Below, in pieces: positions 1-4,697 of a stretch of DNA of 9,004 nucleotides. Under the pieces are notes generated by a model. It ran no database searches, was not told the origin of the DNA, and saw only the letters and a program-made list of their open reading frames with translations. The DNA is from Deltaproteobacteria bacterium (GTDB taxonomy: Bacteria; Desulfobacterota; DSM-4660; Desulfatiglandales; HGW-15), in the NCBI GenBank assembly GCA_030671095.1, contig DAOVAK010000075.1, positions 1 through 9,004 of the forward strand. Direction: 5' to 3'. Position numbers and translations under genes: made by a program. How positions within the stretch are numbered: position 1 is the stretch's first letter; each line of letters starts with the position of its first letter.

Positions 1-1
1 A

Positions 2-415
2 GAAACAAAGAATGTATCAGTAATGTGTTTCCATGATGAACTGTGCCGGGTCTTCAATGCCTTGATGACCGCATTGAGCCTGCTCAGGGAAGGGGCAAAG
101 GTAACCATATTTTTTGGCTCTCGGGGTGTAAATGCTGTCCATAATGAAAAGGTAAATGAGTTGACATGCATGCCTGATGCGCCAAAAGAGGTTAGCGATG
201 CAGTCATGAAACGAATGGAGGAGATGGATCTGCCAACCGTAGAAGATCTTTTTGTGATGTTGACATCTGAAGGGGCTACTGTTTTTGCCTGCCCGCTAAA
301 TATGCCATTATTTGAGATGGAATCTAATGACTTAGTGGATGGGGTAAAGGTTGGTGATCCCGCCACATACTATAAAGATGTTGTCCTCCAGGCTGACATG
401 AACCTCTCTTTTTAG
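2..415 (+). CDS. DsrE/DsrF-like sulfur-relay family protein, 5' partial
   Basis: The reading frame is open to the left edge, and the residues before the first in-frame ATG (position 23) look like the usual first beta-strand of the family, so the true start lies outside the window. About 137 residues are visible. Family-like features, numbered from the ATG at 23, are an Ala/Leu-rich helix followed by the strand 'AKVTIFFGSRGVNAV' (residues 25-39), a variable Met/Glu-rich middle, and 'VFACPLNM' (residues 87-94). Cys90 in that last motif is at the position of the conserved reactive Cys of DsrE/F/H-like proteins, and 'LVDGVKVGD' follows as in the family. Other Cys are C2, C8 and C49. Members carry or transfer persulfide sulfur, or are soluble redox or membrane-associated relatives of unknown role; the exact substrate cannot be inferred here. 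The next gene on the same strand is the thioredoxin-fold selenoprotein candidate, 218 bases downstream. No transmembrane segment is evident. Confidence 0.75.
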   Translation, partial: ETKNVSVMCFHDELCRVFNALMTALSLLREGAKVTIFFGSRGVNAVHNEKVNELTCMPDAPKEVSDAVMKRMEEMDLPTVEDLFVMLTSEGATVFACPLNMPLFEMESNDLVDGVKVGDPATYYKDVVLQADMNLSF

Positions 416-479
416 TGTGAAATCGGACTGACCAGTTCCTGCTAAGGATGGCTGAGCTCAGAAAAGAGTAAGGTACGTA

Positions 480-500
480 GTCAGTTGTCAGTGGTCAGTC
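480..500. repeat. Heptad tandem repeat, three units
   Basis: Three back-to-back 7-base units, GTCAGTT, GTCAGTG and GTCAGTC, lie in the spacer between the DsrE-like gene and the selenoprotein gene. They match the pattern of a second array at 4654-4688. Apart from this array and the hairpin at 566-603, I see no feature in the spacer 416-617. Confidence 0.7.
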
Positions 501-565
501 GCTTTTGAGAAAACAAAGGGCACGGCAACAATTGATTCTTTCAATTTACAAGTGTCAATCGCCTG

Positions 566-603
566 CCCCGTGAAACGCGCCGTAAGCGCCTGTTTCACTG
601 GGG
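566..603 (+). promoter_or_regulatory. Strong leader hairpin flanked by GTCAATC direct repeats
   Basis: CCCC GTGAAAC GCGC (566-580) pairs with GCGC GTTTCAC GGGG (586-603), with only a 2-base bulge (590-591) and a 1-base bulge (599). The loop is CGTAA and 15 base pairs form. The hairpin ends 14 bases before the Shine-Dalgarno of the selenoprotein gene. It is bracketed by the 7-base direct repeat GTCAATC at 554-560 and 603-609. There is no U-tract after it, so it is not a textbook terminator. It could be an mRNA leader or stability element, or a small mobile palindrome with a target duplication. Function is unproven. Confidence 0.55.
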
Positions 604-617
604 TCAATCATCAATGC

Positions 618-625
618 AGGAGGTG
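618..625 (+). promoter_or_regulatory. Perfect Shine-Dalgarno of the selenoprotein gene
   Basis: AGGAGGTG lies 8 bases before the ATG at 634. It decides the start: translation begins upstream of the in-frame TGA at 679. The internal ATG at 700, which would skip the TGA, has only a weak purine stretch before it. Confidence 0.8.
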
Positions 626-633
626 GGGGAAAT

Positions 634-951
634 ATGCTGAAAGTGAGATTTTTCATGAACGAACCCAGAGGAAACCCGTGAAAACACTTTGAAAAGATTA
701 TGCCCAGGTTGGGCGAAACGTATGACATTGAGATGGAGATCATATCCAAGCCTAAGGCGGAATACGTTACTGACGAATATTTTGAACTGGACCTACCCGG
801 GGCTCCTGCGGTTATGGTTGGGGAGAAAATCGTGGTCGAGGGTTCCGACATTTCTGATGAAGATTTGGAAGCATCCATCTGCAATCACCTAGGTCTTCCC
901 CCACCCGAGCCGAAAAAGAAGGGAATCTTTGGTCGGTTACTGAGCAGGTGA
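634..951 (+). CDS. Thioredoxin-fold redox protein with in-frame UGA (probable selenoprotein)
   Basis: The frame starts at the ATG at 634 behind a perfect Shine-Dalgarno and ends with a TGA stop at 949-951, giving 105 residues if the internal TGA at 679-681 (codon 16) is read as selenocysteine. The N-terminus is a beta-strand (residues 2-7, 'LKVRFF') followed by 'GNP-U-KHFEKI', so the UGA falls at the N-cap of the first helix, where thioredoxin and glutaredoxin folds keep the attacking Cys. 'PGAPAVMVGEKIVVEG' (residues 55-70) resembles the cis-Pro loop and strand of that fold. C83 is the only Cys. The tail 'PPPEPKKKGIFGRLLSR' is a proline and basic extension. Sequence on both sides of the TGA reads as one domain in one frame. 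The hairpin at 701-715 fits a bacterial SECIS. A single Sec without a partner Cys two residues on suggests a monothiol or peroxidase/reductase-like chemistry (inference). Substrate is unknown. The alternative is a nonsense-mutated Cys-type gene; I think that is less likely. No selA, selB, selC or selD is visible in the window. Confidence 0.75.
701..715 (+). promoter_or_regulatory. Candidate bacterial SECIS hairpin
   Basis: GCCCA (702-706) pairs with TGGGC (710-714), and U701 can pair with G715 as a wobble. The loop is GGU (707-709). The first loop G is 25 bases after the UGA, within the usual bacterial spacing of roughly 16-37 bases. G in the first loop positions is the hallmark SelB recognises; the fdhF element of E. 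coli also shows a GGU in its loop. Two further A-U pairs (698-699 with 717-718) are possible below an A-A mismatch. The hairpin is read from sequence only and its energy was not computed. Confidence 0.6.
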
Positions 952-960
952 TCTCCCAAG

Positions 961-1025
961 TTGGGTTCACATCTTAAATATTAAATATTCTGGTCCAAAA
1001 CTTAATCTCTGAGATGTAACCCCAA
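961..1025. terminator. Long imperfect stem between convergent genes
   Basis: 961-974 is complementary to 1012-1025 over 13 of 14 positions, with one bulged C on each side and an AT-rich loop of about 37 bases. It sits in the 111-base gap between the ends of two convergent genes (stops at 951 and 1063), so it may act as a shared bidirectional transcript end. There is no clean U-tract, so a classic intrinsic terminator is not supported. Confidence 0.35.
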
Positions 1026-1062
1026 ACCCCTGGGCAAAAAATTATGGGCAGGAGTGAATGGC

Positions 1063-1722
1063 CTACATCCGTTCCAGACCGGTAATTACGCCATGACAAC
1101 GGCACGCAGTGCTCACAAGGAGTTGACCTCTGGCTTTCTCCACTTTGTCAAACAGCGCGAATAGACGCTTAGGGCGATAACCCCCGATGCCAGCTCCCAA
1201 CTGGTGGCTCCGAATGGCCAAAGCTTCAAAGGGAGGTAACTGTAGGTTACCGAGGATCTCAAACATGTTACGCTTTCTTGGCTCTCCGGTAACCGTACAA
1301 AAGTCCCGGGGCTCAGCACAATCATCCGGACACCTGAAATCGGCGTGACTAACATACATGTTCCCGTCGGATCCACGAATAGGATTAGGGAGAAGAGGCT
1401 CTATCTCAGAGGGTAAGGTAACGCGACGAAGTCGCTCTGGGCCCATACGAAGGAGAAACCACTCAGCAGCCAGGTGGACAGGCAATGCGGGAATGATCCA
1501 ATCTGGTGAATCGTCAGGGTGAAGATGTTCTTCGAGGTACGCCACCCCATCCGCCTGCGCCATAATAAGATTCGGGCCCTTACACCGCGACAGGTTCTCT
1601 TTGACCGGATCTACAAGGAGGAAACGTCTCTCTTTTCCGCTTTTCGACAACCTATCGAATGCAAGGAATCCGAATTGTCCAACACCTATGATCCAGATCT
1701 CTTCCACAATATTTAATTTCAT
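1063..1722 (-). CDS. Unrecognised Rossmann-like protein with Cys-rich C-terminal half
   Basis: This 219-residue soluble protein has no recognisable signal peptide or membrane segment. Near the N-terminus, 'IWIIGVGQFGFLA' (residues 9-21) is a beta-strand plus glycine loop typical of NAD(P)-binding Rossmann folds, and 'FLLVDP' (34-39) looks like the second strand with an acidic end. The C-terminal half holds C131-x3-C135-x6-C142 and, near the end, C207-x-C209, plus 'RSHQLGAGIGGYRP' (171-184). These Cys could bind a metal or Fe-S cluster (inference). The start ATG at 1722 has no obvious Shine-Dalgarno. It is convergent with the selenoprotein gene and separated from the next minus-strand gene by a GC-rich repeat. 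I do not recognise the family and assign no function; a dehydrogenase-like or TrkA-N-like nucleotide-binding sensor is possible. Confidence 0.7.
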   Translation of the reverse strand: MKLNIVEEIWIIGVGQFGFLAFDRLSKSGKERRFLLVDPVKENLSRCKGPNLIMAQADGVAYLEEHLHPDDSPDWIIPALPVHLAAEWFLLRMGPERLRRVTLPSEIEPLLPNPIRGSDGNMYVSHADFRCPDDCAEPRDFCTVTGEPRKRNMFEILGNLQLPPFEALAIRSHQLGAGIGGYRPKRLFALFDKVEKARGQLLVSTACRCHGVITGLERM

Positions 1723-1770
1723 AGCACATCGCGGTGTTCGCTTCCACCTTAATTCCCAGGCTCCTACTGT

Positions 1771-1910
1771 GCCCGTCCTCCGTAGCCCCGCAAACGGGAT
1801 CTCCGCCCGAGGCGGACAAGTCCGCTTCGCTCCGACAGGCTACTGCGGAGGATGGAGAGGATGGAGAGGACGGGCGGGCGAGGCAGCCAGGTCGTCCCGC
1901 TGAGAGCGGG
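1771..1910. repeat. GC-rich modular repeat, copy 1
   Basis: This stretch is visibly richer in G+C than the neighbouring genes. It contains CCGTCCTCCGTAGC (1773-1786), which pairs imperfectly with GCTACTGCGGAGGATGG (1839-1855). It also has CGGGATCTCCGC (1795-1806), TTCGCTCCGA (1826-1835), two tandem GGATGGAGA units plus a partial third (1850-1872), and a terminal hairpin CCCGCT-GAG-AGCGGG (1896-1910). The same modules recur at 2812-3039. Apart from this repeat I see no gene in 1723-2010. Confidence 0.6.
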
Positions 1911-2010
1911 GCTGCAGGGTGCTTCAATGGGACGAGGAACAGATTGTGAGCGCCTGTCTATACAGATGTGGAAAAGGTGGCGAGGCGGTGAATGCTGGCT
2001 GAGCGGAATA

Positions 2011-2322
2011 TCAGCCTACTTTTTTTGCGGGGTATGTCCCGAAAACGTATGCCTCATGCTCGGTTGGGTCTTCCAGATATTGCTGCAACTTGGCCTCGTT
2101 AGCTTTTCTTCCCGGGTCCTCTTTCCAGTTAAGCCAGTTCTCTATACTCTGCCAAGTGCTGATCACGATAATTTTTTGCGGATCGTCAATGTTGATCAGG
2201 CTCTCCCCGGTGATATAGCCTGTCTGCAACATGGCCTCGGCGCGGAATTTGTTGAGCAACGCAAAAACCTCTTTGGCTTTGCCCTCTTTGAATCGTCTCT
2301 TGATCAAGACTTTGACCGCCAT
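2011..2322 (-). CDS. ABM-domain small protein (antibiotic biosynthesis monooxygenase-like fold)
   Basis: This 103-residue protein begins 'MAVKVLIKRRFKEGK'. I chose the ATG at 2322 because AAGGAG (2334-2329) lies six bases upstream; a longer frame would need a TTG at 2343 and would place this Shine-Dalgarno inside the gene. The pattern of a first strand, an amphipathic helix 'EVFALLNKFRAEAM', then 'TGYITGESLINIDDP', 'IIVISTWQSIENWLNWKED' and a late helix ending 'YVFGTY' is that of ferredoxin-like ABM proteins. Those form beta-barrel dimers and include quinol monooxygenases and heme-degrading enzymes. The conserved Trp pair and 'STW' strand fit the family, but the substrate cannot be predicted; many members are uncharacterised. 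It is preceded on its strand by a palindrome-rich gap. Confidence 0.75.
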   Translation of the reverse strand: MAVKVLIKRRFKEGKAKEVFALLNKFRAEAMLQTGYITGESLINIDDPQKIIVISTWQSIENWLNWKEDPGRKANEAKLQQYLEDPTEHEAYVFGTYPAKKVG

Positions 2323-2420
2323 GATGAACTCCTTTTCTATCAATTGCTCGATAGGGGTGACAGGGGATGCAGGATGCTGATTTTATAATCATAGACGCGT
2401 CGGCTTGCGCCAGGTATTCC

Positions 2421-2544
2421 CTAAGTCCTTCGATTCATAAGTTCGATGACGAACTTATTCACTCAGGACTTAGTGCTGAGTGAGCAGAAAGTTTCGTCAC
2501 GCTCTTAAGAATACGTCACCGTATTTGCGAACCGAAGCACTAAG
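2421..2544. repeat. Palindrome cluster with competing hairpins
   Basis: Outer arms CTAAGTCCT (2421-2429) and AGGACTTAG (2465-2473) enclose a perfect hairpin, ATAAGTTCG (2437-2445) with CGAACTTAT (2450-2458) and loop ATGA. TCACTCAG (2459-2466) also pairs with CTGAGTGA (2476-2483), which excludes the outer pairing. CTTAGTGC (2469-2476) is complementary to GCACTAAG (2537-2544), which overlaps the stop codon of the thioredoxin-like gene. AATACG-TCAC-CGTATT (2510-2525) makes another hairpin. The cluster fills most of the gap between the ABM gene and the thioredoxin-like gene. It may be a REP/MITE-type repeat that also ends transcripts. Confidence 0.6.
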
Positions 2545-2788
2545 GCAAATTCTCTTCTATCTTTTCTTTAATTTCCTCAACAGAAAGGACTTTGCCCACT
2601 GAAGCCACCTTACCCTCAACGACGAGGCCCGGTGTCATAAACACCCCCATTTTAGTAAGGTAATTCACGTCCTTTACCTTCTCAACCTCAATATTGACTG
2701 ATGAATCAATGTCCGAGACAGCAGCGACGGTGTTATCATAAAGGGCCTCACAACGTTTGCATCCTGGACCCAAAATCTCAACTTTCAT
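2540..2788 (-). CDS. Small thioredoxin-like protein (redox-active disulfide protein 2 type)
   Basis: This 82-residue cytosolic protein begins with the strand 'MKVEILGPGCKRCEALYDN'. The active site is C10-K-R-C13 (CxxC), and 'MTPGLVVEGK' (51-60) is the cis-Pro loop and strand, giving a minimal thioredoxin/glutaredoxin fold like the MTH895-type archaeal and bacterial proteins. The start at 2788 has AGGAGG (2801-2796) seven bases upstream. Family role is thiol-disulfide exchange with unknown partners. It lies downstream of the adenosyltransferase gene beyond a 264-base GC-rich repeat, so co-transcription with the methyltransferase genes is possible but not shown. The genomic neighbourhood also has the DsrE-like and selenoprotein redox genes. 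Confidence 0.85.
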   Translation of the reverse strand: MKVEILGPGCKRCEALYDNTVAAVSDIDSSVNIEVEKVKDVNYLTKMGVFMTPGLVVEGKVASVGKVLSVEEIKEKIEENLP

Positions 2789-2811
2789 CTCTTAACCTCC
2801 TTGCTTCATCT

Positions 2812-3039
2812 CGCCTTCGCCAGGATGCCCCGCTGCCCCGCACCGCAAGCGGCATCTTCGACAAGCGGGATCTCCGCTTTGCTCCGAGAAGCACGGGGAG
2901 GAATGGCGAGAGGCGACCGCGGCGTAGCCCGCAGGGCGCCCGTCCTCCGCAGTAGCCCTGCTACGGAGGATGGAAAGCCGGGTGGCTTCGGCGTAGTTCC
3001 GCTTGGCTTTGCCACAGATGCCCCGCCCTGTGGGCGGGG
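2812..3039. repeat. GC-rich modular repeat, copy 2
   Basis: It shares GCGGGATCTCCGC (2865-2877), TTTGCTCCGA (2877-2886) and GCCCGTCCTCCG (2938-2949) with copy 1 in the same orientation. It has a full hairpin: CGTCCTCC plus GTAGC pairs with GCTAC plus GGAGGATG (2941-2972, 3-base bulge). It ends with CCCCGCCC-TGT-GGGCGGGG (3021-3039), an 8-bp stem 13 bases past the stop of the adenosyltransferase gene, which may also end or protect that transcript although no U-tract follows. I see no gene in 2789-3052. Confidence 0.6.
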
Positions 3040-3052
3040 AGCTTCACTTATT

Positions 3053-4090
3053 CTAGAACTCTATGCCCTTCCTCGCCTTAATCCCTGCCTTGAAAGGGTG
3101 CTTGATCTCCCTCATCTCAATCACGGTTGATGCGCCTTCCATCACCTCCAGGTGAGCATTTCGACCGCTCAGGATAAGATGAAGCTTCTCGGGCTTTAAG
3201 AAAAGCATCTCCCGAACCCTTTCCGCACTGACTAGTCCGTAATATGTTGCGATGTTTATTTCGTCCATGACGATAAGTCCATACTGGAGCGAAAAGATTT
3301 CTCTGAGGCACTCTTCCCATGCCCGTTTAGCTGTCCCTAAGTGTTTCTTACTGGGAACTGCGGCGTGCGTATCCAGGAAGCCTTCACCCATGGTCTTAAT
3401 TTCCATGTGGGGTAGTCTTTCAATGGCCTTTACCTCCCCATAGGCCCTGGGAGATTTGATGAACTGGAGAATGGTGGATCGCGTACCCAGAGAGGACATA
3501 ATCATCGCTTTCCCTAAACAATAGGTGGTCTTGCCCTTGCCATTTCCTGTAACGACCTCAGTAGGCGCTATGATGTCGTGTTCGTTCCCCTTTTTGGGTC
3601 TCTCTTTTGCTGCATGGCAGACCATTTCCGTAACCAGATCGGCCCTTTCTATGATCTCATCATTCGCCCCTGGGCCTGTGAGGACCAATTCCACATTATC
3701 GGGTTTTTCTCTCATCAACGCCACCACATCATCAAAGGAGATTATGCCTTGGCTGCAGATCTCGTTGATCCCATTTAGTACGACGATGTCAAATTCTCCG
3801 CCTTGAAGGGCCTCTTGAGACCTTTTGAAGGATTGCCTCATTTCATTAATTGCTGCCTTATTCCATTTGCCGTTGGGGGGAGAACCTTCCGTCTCTACAT
3901 GTTCAATCACCAGATAGGGTTGAAGAAGACTGGAAGCCATGTCAGCAGCATCCATCCACTCATGGGGCAGAAAACATGTCATATGGGTGCGCAGGTGATG
4001 GCCTGCTGCGCGGAGACTCAGTCCCATTGGGGCGAAATTGGTCTTCTTACCGTGGCCGGTATAGACCTGTATCAAGCCTTTCTTTAACAT
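3053..4090 (-). CDS. Double-length corrinoid adenosyltransferase (CobA/CobO type) with degenerate N-terminal half
   Basis: At 345 residues this is about twice the usual 175-200 of CobA/CobO enzymes, which transfer adenosyl from ATP to the cobalt of corrinoids. The C-terminal half (about 177-345) is a complete enzyme: P-loop 'GNGKGKTT' (182-189), Walker-B-like 'VMDEIN' (274-279), 'LSGRNA', and the hallmark tail 'REIKHPF..GIKA..GIEF'. The N-terminal half (about 4-160) is homologous: 'YTGHGKKTN' replaces the P-loop with one residue lost, 'LNGIN' (105-109) replaces 'LDEIN', and the family tail is missing. So it is probably non-catalytic. Because CobA works as a dimer, the chain may form a built-in pseudo-heterodimer, or the first half may bind cobamide or a partner (inference). 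The start at 4090 has a weak AGAAG upstream. It lies 150 bases after the DUF6951-type gene in the corrinoid methyltransferase cluster, which points to cobamide supply or repair for that system. Confidence 0.85.
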   Translation of the reverse strand: MLKKGLIQVYTGHGKKTNFAPMGLSLRAAGHHLRTHMTCFLPHEWMDAADMASSLLQPYLVIEHVETEGSPPNGKWNKAAINEMRQSFKRSQEALQGGEFDIVVLNGINEICSQGIISFDDVVALMREKPDNVELVLTGPGANDEIIERADLVTEMVCHAAKERPKKGNEHDIIAPTEVVTGNGKGKTTYCLGKAMIMSSLGTRSTILQFIKSPRAYGEVKAIERLPHMEIKTMGEGFLDTHAAVPSKKHLGTAKRAWEECLREIFSLQYGLIVMDEINIATYYGLVSAERVREMLFLKPEKLHLILSGRNAHLEVMEGASTVIEMREIKHPFKAGIKARKGIEF

Positions 4091-4126
4091 GCGATGCTTC
4101 TAGAAGGGATTTAAGAATATCTTGAG

Positions 4127-4153
4127 GTTATATTATCATATGCATTGACGCAA
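4127..4153 (-). promoter_or_regulatory. Possible promoter of the adenosyltransferase gene
   Basis: In the 150-base gap before the gene, the minus strand has TTGCGT (4153-4148), then an AT-rich run containing TATGAT (4140-4135) and TATAAC (4132-4127). The -35-like and TATAAC boxes are only 15 bases apart, shorter than ideal. It is weak evidence that the gene may have its own transcript start. Confidence 0.25.
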
Positions 4154-4240
4154 CGGAAAAGTTGGGTGAGAGACGGGAAGAAAGGCAAAGCGCCGCAGGA
4201 CCACATGATGGAAGAAATGTTAGGACTCCCATCCAGCCTT

Positions 4241-4582
4241 TCATGGCTTGAACTTGATCAGCACTCCCTTTGGAAGGGCCATATTCATCGCTACTTCAGC
4301 AGCCTTCAATATGGCAATAGGAATGGGACAGGAAGGGTGACAGCCCGCCCCCTGCGCAGCGAGAAAAACCGGGTTCCGGGTTACCGGGGCAAAAAGATCT
4401 TTCATGCTCATCTTTTCCAAAAGGCTGGATAGACGCTGGGCCTGCTCGCACTCCGCCTTAATCTTAACAGAGACGGTGTGTCGCCCCGTTCTGCGCGCTT
4501 CTACGTCACAGGAAAAGCCACAGATCCCGGGCTCGGCCGTCACCCGGACAATATCTTTCTTAGACTTAGATTCAGCCTCCAC
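4241..4582 (-). CDS. Small Cys-containing protein resembling the DUF6951 family
   Basis: This 113-residue protein starts at a GTG (4582) behind GGGGTGAT; the conserved part begins at about residue 11. Conserved-looking elements are 'AEPGICGFSCDVEA' (16-29), 'VKIKAECEQAQRL' (39-51) and 'GAGCHPSCPIPIAILKAAEVA' (78-98, first Cys at 81). Cys residues C21, C25, C45, C81 and C85 could make a metal or cluster site (inference). I recall similar 'PGICGF...CxxxCPxP' proteins annotated as DUF6951 and seen with corrinoid methyltransferase genes, in methanogens as well as bacteria. Function is unknown. It sits between the RACE activator and the adenosyltransferase genes, 115 bases from the former, so a role in corrinoid protein activation or cobamide handling is plausible but unproven. 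Confidence 0.7.
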   Translation of the reverse strand: MEAESKSKKDIVRVTAEPGICGFSCDVEARRTGRHTVSVKIKAECEQAQRLSSLLEKMSMKDLFAPVTRNPVFLAAQGAGCHPSCPIPIAILKAAEVAMNMALPKGVLIKFKP

Positions 4583-4653
4583 ATCACCCCGGTCGTTAGG
4601 AATCCATAACTTTCGAATGAAGATGGAATATTTTAAGAAACAGTTTTTGAGCC

Positions 4654-4688
4654 TTCAATCTTCAGTCGTCAATCTCCAATCGCCAATC
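4654..4688. repeat. Heptad tandem repeat, five units
   Basis: Five exact 7-base units follow each other: TTCAATC, TTCAGTC, GTCAATC, TCCAATC and GCCAATC (consensus KYCARTC-like). The array lies between the stop of the RACE gene and the DUF6951-type gene. It shares its consensus with the array at 480-500 and with the single GTCAATC copies at 554 and 603. It resembles the short tandemly repeated heptads known from some bacterial genomes. Confidence 0.7.
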
Positions 4689-4697
4689 CTCTAACCC

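Noticed and set aside
679..681. TGA as a simple nonsense mutation making a pseudogene
   Set aside because: The Shine-Dalgarno and start upstream are intact, no other lesion is seen in the frame, the codon is at the redox site and a bSECIS-like hairpin follows. Not excluded, but less likely.
555..884. Minus-strand open frame over the selenoprotein gene
   Set aside because: Low-complexity Ser/Pro-rich translation with no family-like motifs, antisense to a well-supported gene.
1852..2388. 178-codon plus-strand open frame
   Set aside because: Antisense to the ABM gene, starts within the GC-rich repeat and has no recognisable domain.
3021..3039. Intrinsic terminator after the adenosyltransferase gene
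   Set aside because: The stem is strong, but no U-tract follows on the minus strand, so it is reported only as part of the repeat.
2801..3130. Open frames across the GC-rich repeat
   Set aside because: Arg/Pro/Ala-rich translations from repeat DNA in several frames at once, typical of spurious frames in GC-rich sequence.
3053..4090. Frameshifted fusion of two adenosyltransferase genes
   Set aside because: The frame is continuous through both halves, the linker reads as normal protein, and the N-half changes are in-frame losses and substitutions.
4654..4688. CRISPR array
   Set aside because: Units are 7 bases with no spacers and there are no cas genes.
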